The notes: generated by a model not told the origin, from the sequence alone. A DNA stretch of 64,000 bases from a candidate division TM6 bacterium GW2011_GWE2_42_60 (GCA_000996275.1 LCEG01000002.1:327246-391245); one strand, 5' to 3'; shown: positions 1 to 8,656, counted from the stretch's first letter. A program made the numbers and translations.

Positions 1-65
1 AAAATCTTAAAAGCTGTTTGCCAACCATTGAAGAAATTGAAGCTGAATTGGAAAAGCACAACTAG
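1..65 (+). CDS. 3' end of a truncated gene, product unknown
   Basis: An open frame enters from the left edge and stops at TAG 63-65. Only about 20 residues are visible, ending LPTIEEIEAELEKHN, a charged, probably helical C-terminus. No function can be assigned. The next reading frame opens 8 bases later in a different frame, so this could also be the front part of a gene broken by a frameshift. Confidence 0.4.
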   Translation, partial: NLKSCLPTIEEIEAELEKHN

Positions 66-72
66 TTTATAG

Positions 73-456
73 ATTGAAATAGAGTGGCAAAAAAAACTAC
101 GAAGCGAAACTATTTTTCTTCTCAAATTACAGCTCGGCTCACTAAGTATTTCTGGGCTTGGAGCTCTTAATGCCCTTGCAAGCTGTTTTGCTCTTGCAGG
201 TATATCCGGCTATCGAGGAGTAAAAGCTCTTCTCGAAAAGATCGATCTACACCTTCCAAATTTTAGCGAAACCCTCAACCAATGGGTTATCACCACAGCT
301 GCTGGCTCAGGCGCTCTTGTTATCACCTGTGTAGGGGTAGCCTATCTTGCATTGATGCATAATCAGAGAATTCATGTTCAAGAGGCAAAAAAACTCTCGC
401 AACATATTCAAAATATAATTGATTACATTGATGTGCTCTTGGTAACTAAAGGGTAA
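73..456 (+). CDS. Small two-helix membrane protein, start unclear
   Basis: This frame opens after TAG 70-72 and runs 127 codons to TAA 454-456. It has two hydrophobic stretches, one around GALNALASCFALAG and one around TTAAGSGALVITCVGVAYLAL, separated by an amphipathic segment, and a charged C-terminal tail. It looks coding because it is long, has a membrane-protein pattern and uses codons like its neighbours. There is no ATG, GTG or TTG in frame near the beginning; the first codon after the stop is ATT. A GTG at 84-86 lies in another frame that soon stops. The gene may start at ATT, or it may be a pseudogene joined by a frameshift to the frame that ends at 65. I do not recognise the family. 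Confidence 0.45.
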   Translation: MEIEWQKKLRSETIFLLKLQLGSLSISGLGALNALASCFALAGISGYRGVKALLEKIDLHLPNFSETLNQWVITTAAGSGALVITCVGVAYLALMHNQRIHVQEAKKLSQHIQNIIDYIDVLLVTKG

Positions 457-768
457 CGAATTTCTTGCTTTGCCATAAGCAGTTTGAACATTTTATCGGC
501 AAACAAAAAGACACTCTTATTATTTTTGCAAAACGGCTTAATGTTATAATATAAGCTAAAGGTAACACTAAACGTATCCTTTAGCTCATATTGTGAGTTT
601 TCTTCCCATAAAGATCCTAACTTTAACCTCAAACAAGAATATTAAGAATTCAAAAACGACCTCATAAAATGTTCAAATAAAAACATCTACCAAATGAACT
701 TTAAGACAAAAGGCTACTGGAAACCAATTGCGACAACCTGTGCAATAGGCCTCTCTTACAAAACTCAA
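457..768. other. Intergenic stretch with a hairpin
   Basis: No convincing gene lies here. A 9-bp perfect stem (AGCTAAAGG at 554-562 with CCTTTAGCT at 578-586, 15-base loop) could end transcription of the upstream gene, but no T-run follows it. A short open frame (694-828, plus strand, starting MNFKTKGYWK) runs into the end of the Fic gene and is probably chance. A 69-codon minus-strand frame at 423-632 has no ribosome binding site and no recognisable features. Confidence 0.4.
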
Positions 769-1863
769 TCACTTTGCAATAAGTGGCTCAAATGCTTCAC
801 CAATTTTATAGCAACGATTTCGGTTTGAAGCGTTTACTACTTCAATAAAACCCACCTCTACCCAATCTTTACAGAGTTGTGCACTCGTCCGTGGCTTAAA
901 CCCAAAAAGCTCTCCAATTTGATGCGCCGTCACCGTCTCAAAATCACGAAACAATTCCAGTGCTCTGCGTTGCTTTGGATCAAGTTTACGTAAAAGTATC
1001 TCATGGTCCTCTTTCCCAAGCGACGCTTCAACTACCATTCGTTTTAAAATATTTTCACAAGCAACAGCCATCCCCTCAACAAAATATTCAATCCAGGGCG
1101 TAATATCTGCCTCTGCGCGACCAAAATAATAATTGTGTGATGGCCCACGGTTTAAAGCTACATAGTAGGCATCAAGATTTTGAGCATAATATTCTTCAAG
1201 CGAATAGAGTCCTTTTAAGTCATAACCACCTTGATACAGAACAAAGGTTGTCAATAAACGAGCTGTTCTTCCATTGCCATCATAATAGGGATGAATAGTA
1301 ACATACTGATAGTGCGCAATTGCAGCCAAAAGCGGACAGGGTAACAACACTTTGTTCGCACAAATCCACTGAATCAGCCCCGCCATCAATAGAGAGACAT
1401 CCCCCGCTTCAGGCGGCAAATAGACAATACGTCGAGTATGCCCTTCATAAATAGCATTTTGGCCATCACGATAGAGCACGCGCCCTCTTTTTTTTGTCCC
1501 TTTTTCACCCATAACGAGAGCATGAAGCTGCTGGACTAACTCTTCTGTCAAAGACTTTCCCGAATAGGCAAGCTCTTCAACACGAGTTAATGCAGCATAA
1601 TATCCCTTAATTTCTGCCTCATCCCGCACTTTCCCCTTAAACGTTTTTTCCTGCAAAATAACTTTTTCTACCTGACTGAAATCTAACTGATTTCCCTCAA
1701 TTTTTGTCGAATAATGCGTTGATGCAAGCCGTGCCGTCTCTCGTAAAGACGTAAGTACTCTCACCGTCAATGGCGCCTGCAGTATTTTTGCTTTTACCGC
1801 TTCAATACGCATCAGACACTGTGCTATCTTTGGGTTAATAAGATAATACGGATCAAACTTCAT
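769..1863 (-). CDS. Fic family protein (class II, self-inhibited) with C-terminal winged helix
   Basis: Fic enzymes usually transfer AMP from ATP to a target hydroxyl side chain. Numbering from the longest start (1893), the core motif HPYYDGNGRTAR is at residues 201-212 and matches HxFx(D/E)GNGRxxR. An N-terminal inhibitory helix motif, STKIEGN at 62-68, matches (S/T)xxxE(G/N), as in class II Fic proteins whose own N-terminus blocks the active site. Residues of about 304-370 look like a winged helix-turn-helix, typical of larger stand-alone Fic proteins. I prefer the ATG at 1861-1863 (MKFDPYYL), which has GGAAAA just upstream. The upstream ATG at 1891-1893 lies inside a perfect inverted repeat and lacks a close ribosome site. 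No antitoxin-like gene is adjacent. The target is unknown; in a host-associated bacterium it could be self or host protein. Confidence 0.93.
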   Translation of the reverse strand: MKFDPYYLINPKIAQCLMRIEAVKAKILQAPLTVRVLTSLRETARLASTHYSTKIEGNQLDFSQVEKVILQEKTFKGKVRDEAEIKGYYAALTRVEELAYSGKSLTEELVQQLHALVMGEKGTKKRGRVLYRDGQNAIYEGHTRRIVYLPPEAGDVSLLMAGLIQWICANKVLLPCPLLAAIAHYQYVTIHPYYDGNGRTARLLTTFVLYQGGYDLKGLYSLEEYYAQNLDAYYVALNRGPSHNYYFGRAEADITPWIEYFVEGMAVACENILKRMVVEASLGKEDHEILLRKLDPKQRRALELFRDFETVTAHQIGELFGFKPRTSAQLCKDWVEVGFIEVVNASNRNRCYKIGEAFEPLIAK

Positions 1864-1881
1864 CACTTTTCCAATCTTTAA

Positions 1882-1944
1882 TTTTATCGGCATGTTATCT
1901 GCATAACTTACACCTTATAGTATGCAGATAACATGCCGATAAAA
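1882..1944. promoter_or_regulatory. Perfect 24-bp inverted repeat upstream of the Fic gene
   Basis: The left arm (1882-1905) and right arm (1921-1944) are exact reverse complements, 24 of 24 bases, around a 15-base spacer. The repeat sits in the Fic leader and just past the 3' end of the NurA gene. No T-run follows either arm, so it is a poor intrinsic terminator. An operator or an RNA hairpin controlling Fic expression is more likely. The Fic protein carries a DNA-binding-like C-terminus, so autoregulation is possible but is only inferred. Confidence 0.6.
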
Positions 1945-1990
1945 CAATTGTTTGGGCTTTTTATTACACCCTTCGATACGCTTTACAAGT

Positions 1991-3073
1991 TCAAAACGAC
2001 GCGGTGCGTTTTAAAAAACTCTTCCGAGACATCACATACGGCGTATCTTGCTGCCGCAGGCAAATCCCCATACACGCAAAGAAAAAGTCACGATCCGCTG
2101 CACGCACTACCGCCTGTTCATGAGATTCTGCAAGACAAACCGGATACCCACGCCCTTTTTCACACTGATCCAATAAAAGCCCCACCAAGCGACTCACAAG
2201 TAGCTCATCCTGCGCAACCCACGCAGGCACCTCAACCCGCGCAATTTCGTGCCCCGTATGCAGATAAAAAAAGAAGGGACGTAAATGCGCCGGATAAACA
2301 GAGACAATGCGCGCTTGACTTTCAAACAAAATCGTTCGCTCGCCCGGCTTTAGAAAATCCGCCACCAAATCTTGATCAGTCAAAAAGCGGGTCACTTCTT
2401 CAGAAAGTTCTGCAAAAATACGTAAAACATTCACCAATTCTTTGCTTTTTGGAAAGCTAATAAATCCCACAGAAGGTGTTTTCTGTTGAAAGAGCGCCTC
2501 ACCATAAGCCAGATATTCTTTTAAAAAATGCGCATTTTCGCTCTCACTCGATTCGTTCAAATGCCAAAAGATAAGCGATCCATCAAAAAAGAACGGTATC
2601 CCGGGGTACTGCTTCCCCAACTCAACCCCTTTGGCAAGTTCCCACGCCGTCCGCTGAGCCGAAATAACCGTTTCTGAAAGGAACCCCATCTCACTATCAG
2701 CTGCAATCAATGTCGGTGTTGAAGAAAAAATCACACGGCTGTGCTCACCATACTCAAAAAAAGTAGTTCCAATATTAATCAACGCACACGGAATCCCCTG
2801 ATGCCGCTCAGGAAAAATCTGGGAACCATCAACCGCGAAAAGCGTATACGGCTCTGTCCAGGGCTTGGTGACAACACGATCCCCCAAACACCCCGCCGTC
2901 CACCGAGGCACCAGAAATGGCCACGACCCTGCAGCAACACGCGCTGCTACCTGCTCATCATGAGCAACACGAAGCCAAACCTCATGGATAACGTTCGATG
3001 CATGCGCATAGGCACCCCCATAGCGTTCTACATAGCTTTTTAAATCAGCTGCAACAGCATCACGATTCAGCAC
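1991..3073 (-). CDS. nurA: NurA domain nuclease
   Basis: The 360-residue protein has the NurA pattern: an N-terminal AVDGSQ motif with its metal-binding Asp, a central FFFDGSL motif, and a C-terminal SRKSFLKR motif that resembles the conserved Lys/Arg end of the family. NurA is a manganese-dependent 5'-3' nuclease that in archaea and some bacteria works with the HerA helicase to resect DNA breaks. No HerA gene is in the window. The start is a GTG at 3071-3073 preceded by AGAGGG; a nearby ATG is out of frame. The gene follows the SufU-like gene by 16 bases and probably shares its transcript. The family call is firm; the cellular role is inferred. Confidence 0.85.
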   Translation of the reverse strand: MLNRDAVAADLKSYVERYGGAYAHASNVIHEVWLRVAHDEQVAARVAAGSWPFLVPRWTAGCLGDRVVTKPWTEPYTLFAVDGSQIFPERHQGIPCALINIGTTFFEYGEHSRVIFSSTPTLIAADSEMGFLSETVISAQRTAWELAKGVELGKQYPGIPFFFDGSLIFWHLNESSESENAHFLKEYLAYGEALFQQKTPSVGFISFPKSKELVNVLRIFAELSEEVTRFLTDQDLVADFLKPGERTILFESQARIVSVYPAHLRPFFFYLHTGHEIARVEVPAWVAQDELLVSRLVGLLLDQCEKGRGYPVCLAESHEQAVVRAADRDFFFACMGICLRQQDTPYVMSRKSFLKRTASF

Positions 3074-3089
3074 ACATGGCCCTCTTTTC

Positions 3090-3473
3090 TTACTTTTTTT
3101 CGTTTTTTAGTCCCGCATGCAAGACAGACAATACCCAAAAGATCGTCTTCTGCCGCGTCAATCCAAGTTCAAGGCCCAAAATACGCTTTGCGTCTTCTTC
3201 ACTTAATTTCATTATATCTTCAACCGGCTTGCCCACTATCTCATTACAAAGACGCTCGGCAAAAGCCTGACTCAATATTGACCCTTCTCCCGAAAACTTA
3301 ATCTCAGTCAAAATCCCACCTTCAACAATACCAGAAAAAATAACATGATCACCACATGAAGGATTTTTTACGTCAGACACAAACGTCGCCCCTTCAAGCG
3401 GACCACGGTGCTTGGCTTCTCGATACAATTTCATCATAGATGGATCATACAAAGATTGCTCTTTTATCGCCAT
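3090..3473 (-). CDS. SufU/IscU-like Fe-S scaffold homologue missing two cysteine ligands
   Basis: The 127-residue protein follows the NifU_N/SufU fold: NPSCGD at 37-42, GEGSILSQAFAERL at 62-75, and a C-terminal helix RQKTIFWVLSVL. In SufU three cysteines bind zinc or the cluster. Here Cys40 of NPSCGD and the following Asp42 are kept, but the GEGC cysteine is Ser65 and the RxxC cysteine is Thr110. Classical cluster or zinc binding therefore looks unlikely unless partner residues help. AAGGAGAGG precedes the ATG. It may be a specialised sulfur-transfer partner, a regulator, or a decaying scaffold. No suf or isc genes are nearby. Confidence 0.8.
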   Translation of the reverse strand: MAIKEQSLYDPSMMKLYREAKHRGPLEGATFVSDVKNPSCGDHVIFSGIVEGGILTEIKFSGEGSILSQAFAERLCNEIVGKPVEDIMKLSEEDAKRILGLELGLTRQKTIFWVLSVLHAGLKNEKK

Positions 3474-3492
3474 TGCCTCTCCTTAAACCCTA

Positions 3493-3537
3493 TTTGTCAA
3501 GAATGTAAATTGACAAAAAATACCCCTTTGTTATGCT
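3493..3537 (+). promoter_or_regulatory. Candidate promoter with overlapping inverted repeat
   Basis: TTGACA (3510-3515) and TATGCT (3532-3537) are 16 bases apart and face the HAD gene that starts at 3578. A 7-bp inverted repeat, TTTGTCA (3493-3499) and TGACAAA (3511-3517), overlaps the -35 box and could bind a repressor. This is judged by eye only. Confidence 0.35.
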
Positions 3538-3577
3538 ACTTAGTATAATTCTCTTAGCCCATTAAAAGGAACAGTTC

Positions 3578-4513
3578 ATGAAACAGCACACACCTCCATT
3601 TTCACCTCCATTTTCACCTCCCTATTTACCTCTATTTTTGAAAAAATTATTTAAAAACTATTGGCGTTCACTTAGTCTTGCATGCTTGCTTATTGTAGGC
3701 TGCGCACAGCAATCTGAAGCCGCTATTCTCGTCTTTGATTTTGGCGGTGTTTTGGGGAAAATGCCTCAAACAAGCATGGCTATCAAAGAACTTGGACTGG
3801 GCAGATTACTTACCTATACGCTTTTTGGACTCAAAAACCCTGCTCATCTTAAAGAACTTATGTTTAAGGTCCTGGTCGACCTTTACGGCGAACAACAAGA
3901 AGATGCAGGCTACCCCTGTGCTTGCGATGGAAACACAAAACTCCCCGCGGTATTGTGCGATTGGCTTGCAGGGCGTGTTCTGGGATCTGAGATTATTGAG
4001 CAAACAAATCAATGTATTGATAAGGGCGAATGTGATCATCTTCTCTCTTCACGTCAAGAAAAACGACTCATAAAAGAGATTGTTCGCATAGCCTTTGACC
4101 CAGAAATTCATGGGAAATACATGCGACCCCTTAAAGAGACCGCAGCGCTCATCAAAGAAATTGCAATCGAGCATCCGGAGCACACTCTCATGATTCTTTC
4201 AAATTATGACCTCCCTGGATTCCAAGCAATTTATAACAACCCCCTTATGCAAAAAGAACTTTTCTGCTATTTTAAACCACATAACATTATCATCTCTGGC
4301 ACTACAGGACTCTTAAAACCCGATCCCTGCATCTTTACTCAAGAATTGATACAAGACTATTCTCTTGAAGACGCAATAAAACGACATGAAGTTTTCTTTA
4401 TCGATGATCAAAAAGAAAACATAGCGGTCGCAGAACAATGTGGGATACAGGGTATTTTATTTACCACCTGCGCTGCACTCAGAGGAAAATGTAACACGTT
4501 TGGAATTATCTAA
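3578..4513 (+). CDS. Exported HAD-superfamily hydrolase, probable lipoprotein
   Basis: The 311-residue protein has the HAD signature order: FDFGGVL (motif I, nucleophile Asp with the second acid replaced by Gly), ILSNYD (motif II), a Lys in LLKPDP (motif III) and FFIDDQKEN (motif IV). This is closest to the haloacid dehalogenase/YihX-type branch. The Gly at motif I position +2 is shared with some members and may limit phosphatase activity. An N-terminal hydrophobic stretch ends in LLIVGC, a plausible lipobox with Cys as the lipidated residue. The first residues are a Pro-rich repeat (FSPPFSPP) encoded by a short tandem DNA repeat. Ribosome site AAAAGGA precedes the ATG. The EamA gene follows 15 bases later, suggesting co-transcription. 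The substrate is unknown. Confidence 0.8.
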   Translation: MKQHTPPFSPPFSPPYLPLFLKKLFKNYWRSLSLACLLIVGCAQQSEAAILVFDFGGVLGKMPQTSMAIKELGLGRLLTYTLFGLKNPAHLKELMFKVLVDLYGEQQEDAGYPCACDGNTKLPAVLCDWLAGRVLGSEIIEQTNQCIDKGECDHLLSSRQEKRLIKEIVRIAFDPEIHGKYMRPLKETAALIKEIAIEHPEHTLMILSNYDLPGFQAIYNNPLMQKELFCYFKPHNIIISGTTGLLKPDPCIFTQELIQDYSLEDAIKRHEVFFIDDQKENIAVAEQCGIQGILFTTCAALRGKCNTFGII

Positions 4514-4528
4514 GAAAGACCTTATATC

Positions 4529-5443
4529 ATGATGCTTGTCGTTTTACTCTATGCACTTTTTGGCTTTACCTTCACACTCGGCAAGCTCATGGTTGTTCAG
4601 GCAAAACCACTCTTTGCCGTTGGGCTGAGAATGCTCTCCGGAGGAACTATTCTCCTTGCATGGGCATTTACACGGACTAACCCACGTTGCGCACCTCAAA
4701 AAAATGATTTCCCTTTCTACCTCCAACTTACCATCTTCAGCGCATTTCTCCCTTATATTTTACGCCTCTGGGCACTCCAAGAAGTCACGGTTGCAAAAGC
4801 ATCACTTCTTTTCAATACCACCCCTTTTTTCACGGCAATTTTCGGTTACTTTTTTCTTAAAGAACGGCTGAGTTTAGTACAGTTCATGGGGCTCTGCATA
4901 GGCTTTTTTGGGACCATACCCATTCTCTTAACCTCATCGCCCATTGAAGATACACTCTCATGGAGCTTTATCTCAATATACGAACTTGCTATCATCGTTG
5001 CTGCCGCTTCAATGAGCTATGGATTTATTGTTACTCAAAAACTAGTCAAACACCGCAAGTGCCCCGCTTTTCTTGCCAATGGCATTGCAACCTTTTCAGC
5101 AGGGTGTATTTCGCTTGGAGCCTCTCGTGTTTTTGAAGAAAATCCCATCAAAACCTCTCTCACAGCCTTTCTTTCAATCATGGCTATCCAGCTCGTTATC
5201 AGTAACTTAATCTGCTCAAACTTACAAGCCTCACTTTTTAAAAAATACAGCCCCACCTTTATTTCACTTGCCGGCTTTTTATCGCCACTATTTGCAGGTC
5301 TTTACGGTTTTTTACTTTTTCACGAAAAAATCACCTGGCACTTTTGTGCTTCATTCATCACCACGCTTGCCGGCATAGCACTGTATGTCTGGGGAACTCG
5401 CTCGCAAAAAAAAGATATCTCTAAACTTGAAATACCTTTGTAG
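4529..5443 (+). CDS. EamA/DMT family transporter
   Basis: The 304-residue, very hydrophobic protein has about ten membrane-spanning helices in two similar halves, the pattern of the drug/metabolite transporter (EamA) superfamily. Near the end of the first half, the segment LFNTTPFFTAIFGYFFLKERLS matches the family's typical helix-helix-ERLS feature. The second half repeats this as SLAGFLSPLFAGLYGFLLFHEKITW. It probably exports or imports a small metabolite across the inner membrane; the substrate cannot be read from sequence. Its 3' end overlaps the convergent ITP pyrophosphatase gene by 23 bases. Confidence 0.88.
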   Translation: MMLVVLLYALFGFTFTLGKLMVVQAKPLFAVGLRMLSGGTILLAWAFTRTNPRCAPQKNDFPFYLQLTIFSAFLPYILRLWALQEVTVAKASLLFNTTPFFTAIFGYFFLKERLSLVQFMGLCIGFFGTIPILLTSSPIEDTLSWSFISIYELAIIVAAASMSYGFIVTQKLVKHRKCPAFLANGIATFSAGCISLGASRVFEENPIKTSLTAFLSIMAIQLVISNLICSNLQASLFKKYSPTFISLAGFLSPLFAGLYGFLLFHEKITWHFCASFITTLAGIALYVWGTRSQKKDISKLEIPL

Positions 5444-6014
5444 TATTTGCCTCAACCCAATCAGCAAAGCATTTTACCGCGGGAATCCTTACATCTTCTG
5501 TATAAAAAAGATCTGCATCTTTGACCCGCATTTCTGCATAGGTCATTGAAGAACCGGTCGGAACAAAAAACTGGTCATACGGCAATGACGGTACTGGTAA
5601 AAATGTATCCTGATCGACCAAAATCCCCTGCCGTTTACTTTCAAAAATTTCGTACTTATCAGGTCCATAACAGAAAACAAAATAGAGCAGAAAATACGCA
5701 CGGTCTCCCGGCTCAAAAAGTCGCTTAATCCCCGCACTCCCCAACCCTTTAAATACATATTTAGTCAGAACCCCCGGAAAGCGATCATACCGCTCAAAAT
5801 AGATCCCTGCATCATCAACCAAAACAGGCTTCTGCAAAAGATCCCATGCACTACGCGCCTTTGCAAGCGCTACCGCACGCTGATCATATGACTGAATCTC
5901 AGGAATATCAGCAGAAAACTGCTTGAGCTCGACATGCTTTGCATAGTGCTGCATAAAGCCACGCACATCCTCAAACTTACCCGCATTCCCCGTCGAAAAA
6001 TAGATCGTATTCAT
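5421..6014 (-). CDS. Non-canonical purine NTP pyrophosphatase (RdgB/HAM1 family)
   Basis: The 197-residue protein starts with YFSTGNAGKFEDV, the substrate-binding STGNxxK motif of the Ham1/RdgB family. It continues with VDDAGIYF (family consensus EDSGL) and FPGVLTKYV (family FPG motif). These enzymes hydrolyse ITP, dITP and XTP to monophosphates so that deaminated purines do not enter nucleic acids. Length matches the family. The DDAG and C-terminal segments diverge from the E. coli form, so it may belong to a separate subgroup. Preceded by AAAGAGG. Confidence 0.85.
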   Translation of the reverse strand: MNTIYFSTGNAGKFEDVRGFMQHYAKHVELKQFSADIPEIQSYDQRAVALAKARSAWDLLQKPVLVDDAGIYFERYDRFPGVLTKYVFKGLGSAGIKRLFEPGDRAYFLLYFVFCYGPDKYEIFESKRQGILVDQDTFLPVPSLPYDQFFVPTGSSMTYAEMRVKDADLFYTEDVRIPAVKCFADWVEANTTKVFQV

Positions 6015-6175
6015 AACACCTCTTTAAGTAAACAAAACCACTCTTAAAATAATAATTGCAGAAAAAACCCCGTCAAAATGTATTTGTACAGGCTCTTGAT
6101 TTCGCCATGTTTTATTATATATATTTTTAATGAAAATACTAATTGAATTATATAGATGGTTGTGGGGGAGTAATC

Positions 6176-8656
6176 GTGGTGAAGAAGTACTTTTTTTATT
6201 TTTCGTTAGCACTCTGTAGTGGATTTACCTGTTCAACAACACTTTCAGTCAAATATGAACAAACAAGGGGTTTTGAGCGCGTTTTGGAACGGTCCTGGTG
6301 GATGATCCATCCGCTCTATGGGTTCATCATTCTTCGCTACTCGGCTCTTCTCGACAATCTTTTTAACTACGGCGATCCAAAAGATCCATTAATCCAAGTT
6401 GTACAGACACTTTTTCATAGAGATGGAGAAGATGGCGCCCTCCATCCAAGCACAACTGCTTCGAACGTTGCCTGCGGGCTTGGACCAATTGAAGCCGGTT
6501 GGCTTTTTGCAGAAGCTTTAACCAAGCCAGATGCCTTTAAAAACCCAACACCCTACCAACTCAAACGAAGCAAAGCAAAACTTTCAAAAGATAATGCGCT
6601 CCTCCTTGAAAAAGAAATTGACAGCTCAATTCTCACACTTATTGAACAGATCGACAAAACTCATAAGGGGAAAATTAAGGAGTTTTCAAAAGAAAAAAAA
6701 TCCGTACAAGGGGCCTCAATCAAAAAGATTTTCATGCTTGGAGATGCACTCGCAGAAGCAAGAAAAGCAGAATTGCTTCTTAAATGGCGTCCCAAAATAG
6801 GGCTCATTCTCAATAGTTTTGTCTGTGCAACTTCCAACAGCCGAAAAGACCTCGCCTCTTTTATTATAAATGGATTTGCCTCTCATGGACCATCGCTACA
6901 AATACTCGCCCCCTATGGGAAAAAGCTGGCTGCTTCGGAACAAGCATTGGACAAGTTCCTCCTCAAAAAATATACGCTTTCAAATCTCTTAGAGACCAAC
7001 AATAACCTCCCTTTTAGATATCAGCCCCTCAACGACGAACTTCGAGCACGCCGCTTTAAAAACCTTGCGCTGCTCTTAATGCGCGGGCACACACAAGAGC
7101 CAATTTTTCATATGACACTGCATGATAAGGGACACGCTGATTGCGCAGAAGCAGGAATCCTCCACCTCATTGTCACCATTTTATTTGACCAAGAAAGCGG
7201 CATTCTCTCGGCCGCACATCTTCCTGAAAAACTACAAAAAAGGCAGGTGATTAAAGACTTTATCTCAATTTTTAATGCCTCAAGCTTTAACGACTCAATT
7301 GTGCGCCATTGGTGGTTTGACCAGCTCTCTCATCAAAAAGGTATCGAATACCACAAAAATAACTGCAGCGTCCGCGCAAGCGTAGAAAACATTTTTGCAA
7401 TACTCAATCTCTTTTTTGGCACAGAAGCAAAAAACTGGCAAGAACTCGGCTCTGCACTCTCCACCAAAACAACAAACTTCTCATTTTTACACACACAGAT
7501 TATCTCCCCTAAACAATCCAACGACGATGCCATCGATGAAAATGAAACCCCAGATTTTACAGATCGCTTTATGTATCCAAGACTGCTTTACGCAGACCAA
7601 ATTGAACTTTCAATACAATCAGACTCACTTGAAGTACCACGCGCCACCACTCTTTACGTAAAACGCTACGCAAATGACAGTCGCCACGTGGAAATAGTAA
7701 ATGAACGGCTAGAATTAGACGCAAAAAAAACAAATCTCATTCTCCAAGCGATTACAACAGCAAAAACGCCTGAGAGCATCTATACCCCTCTTGCCAATTG
7801 GACACACAATGAATTTAGCGTATTCGCCATCCCTCAAGCAGCCCCAAAGCGTGAACTTGCAACTATCTTAGGGCGCCCTCTAGCCACCTATAGCTTTTTT
7901 GAACTCGTACGCTTTATGGAGTACAACAAGCTCAAAAAAGAAGAACTTGGATTTATTAAAAAAGAGCTGATTAAGCCATCGGCACAGATGCCAATTTCAC
8001 AGGCAATAGTAAAATGGCTTTCACAAGATGAAACACGTTATAAAAATACCACCTATCACCCCATGCTCAAAAAGCATGCCAACCTCTTTGTGCAAAGCAC
8101 CTTTTTGAATAGAAAACTAGAGCCTAACCAAAAAAAGGCGCTTTCGTATGCACTCCAAACGTTTTTTGATAAATCTAACAACACGATTCTTGAACAGGCA
8201 ATTCGCACCTTATTTTCTCAGAGTATTTCGACCATCTTAGCTGATAAAGTACCCTCCATTATCATGGAGCATTTAGAGCATTATCCTTATAATTGGTGCA
8301 GAGAAGCAAAACTCGCTACTCTGAACAACATACAAAATCATACCCAGGTCGTTTCACTCTTTATTAAAAAAGACGCAACTCAAAAATCAATATCTTTTTC
8401 AAAAGACAACCCCTCAATGCTCTACCTGCTCCTTCAAGAAGCAATAGATGGCACAAAAGAAGTAGATCGTAAAGGAGCACGGCTTATTCTGTTGGCGCAT
8501 AAAGATTATCTAAAAAATCCCGCACTTGGCGGGAAAACCGTCATCCAAATTGCAAGCCAAAGCGGCGCCTTTAAAAAAAATAATAAGCAAGAGAAGCTTC
8601 TCAAAAAACTTCAATTACTTCTCACCTCAGACCTAGAAAAAAGTGGCATAAAATGA
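6176..8656 (+). CDS. Large exported protein, function unknown
   Basis: The protein is about 826 residues. The open frame extends to TTG 6143, but GGGGGAG at 6164-6170 points to GTG 6176 or GTG 6179 as the start. Either gives a clear signal peptide (VKKYFFYFSLALCSGFTCSTT). The mature part is mixed alpha/beta, rich in Lys and Leu, with no repeats that I recognise. One segment, HDKGHADCAEAGILHLI, has a Cys at the start of a hydrophobic helix, a layout seen in some cysteine peptidases, but I see no clear partner His/Asp pattern. The C-terminal quarter contains a segment (DGTKEVDRKGARLILLAHKDYLKNPALGGKTVIQIA) that is loosely ankyrin-like. It stands alone between convergent and downstream genes. 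Probably a periplasmic or secreted protein. Confidence 0.75.
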   Translation: MVKKYFFYFSLALCSGFTCSTTLSVKYEQTRGFERVLERSWWMIHPLYGFIILRYSALLDNLFNYGDPKDPLIQVVQTLFHRDGEDGALHPSTTASNVACGLGPIEAGWLFAEALTKPDAFKNPTPYQLKRSKAKLSKDNALLLEKEIDSSILTLIEQIDKTHKGKIKEFSKEKKSVQGASIKKIFMLGDALAEARKAELLLKWRPKIGLILNSFVCATSNSRKDLASFIINGFASHGPSLQILAPYGKKLAASEQALDKFLLKKYTLSNLLETNNNLPFRYQPLNDELRARRFKNLALLLMRGHTQEPIFHMTLHDKGHADCAEAGILHLIVTILFDQESGILSAAHLPEKLQKRQVIKDFISIFNASSFNDSIVRHWWFDQLSHQKGIEYHKNNCSVRASVENIFAILNLFFGTEAKNWQELGSALSTKTTNFSFLHTQIISPKQSNDDAIDENETPDFTDRFMYPRLLYADQIELSIQSDSLEVPRATTLYVKRYANDSRHVEIVNERLELDAKKTNLILQAITTAKTPESIYTPLANWTHNEFSVFAIPQAAPKRELATILGRPLATYSFFELVRFMEYNKLKKEELGFIKKELIKPSAQMPISQAIVKWLSQDETRYKNTTYHPMLKKHANLFVQSTFLNRKLEPNQKKALSYALQTFFDKSNNTILEQAIRTLFSQSISTILADKVPSIIMEHLEHYPYNWCREAKLATLNNIQNHTQVVSLFIKKDATQKSISFSKDNPSMLYLLLQEAIDGTKEVDRKGARLILLAHKDYLKNPALGGKTVIQIASQSGAFKKNNKQEKLLKKLQLLLTSDLEKSGIK

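Noticed and set aside
423-632. 69-residue minus-strand open frame
   Set aside because: No ribosome binding site, overlaps the better-supported plus-strand frame, no recognisable features.
1933-2460. 175-residue plus-strand open frame starting MPIKQLF
   Set aside because: It lies antisense within the NurA gene, is Pro/Gln-rich as antisense frames are, and its MPIK start comes only from the inverted repeat.
6024-6212. 62-residue minus-strand frame before the 826-residue protein
   Set aside because: Overlaps the real start region of that gene, low complexity, no start signals.
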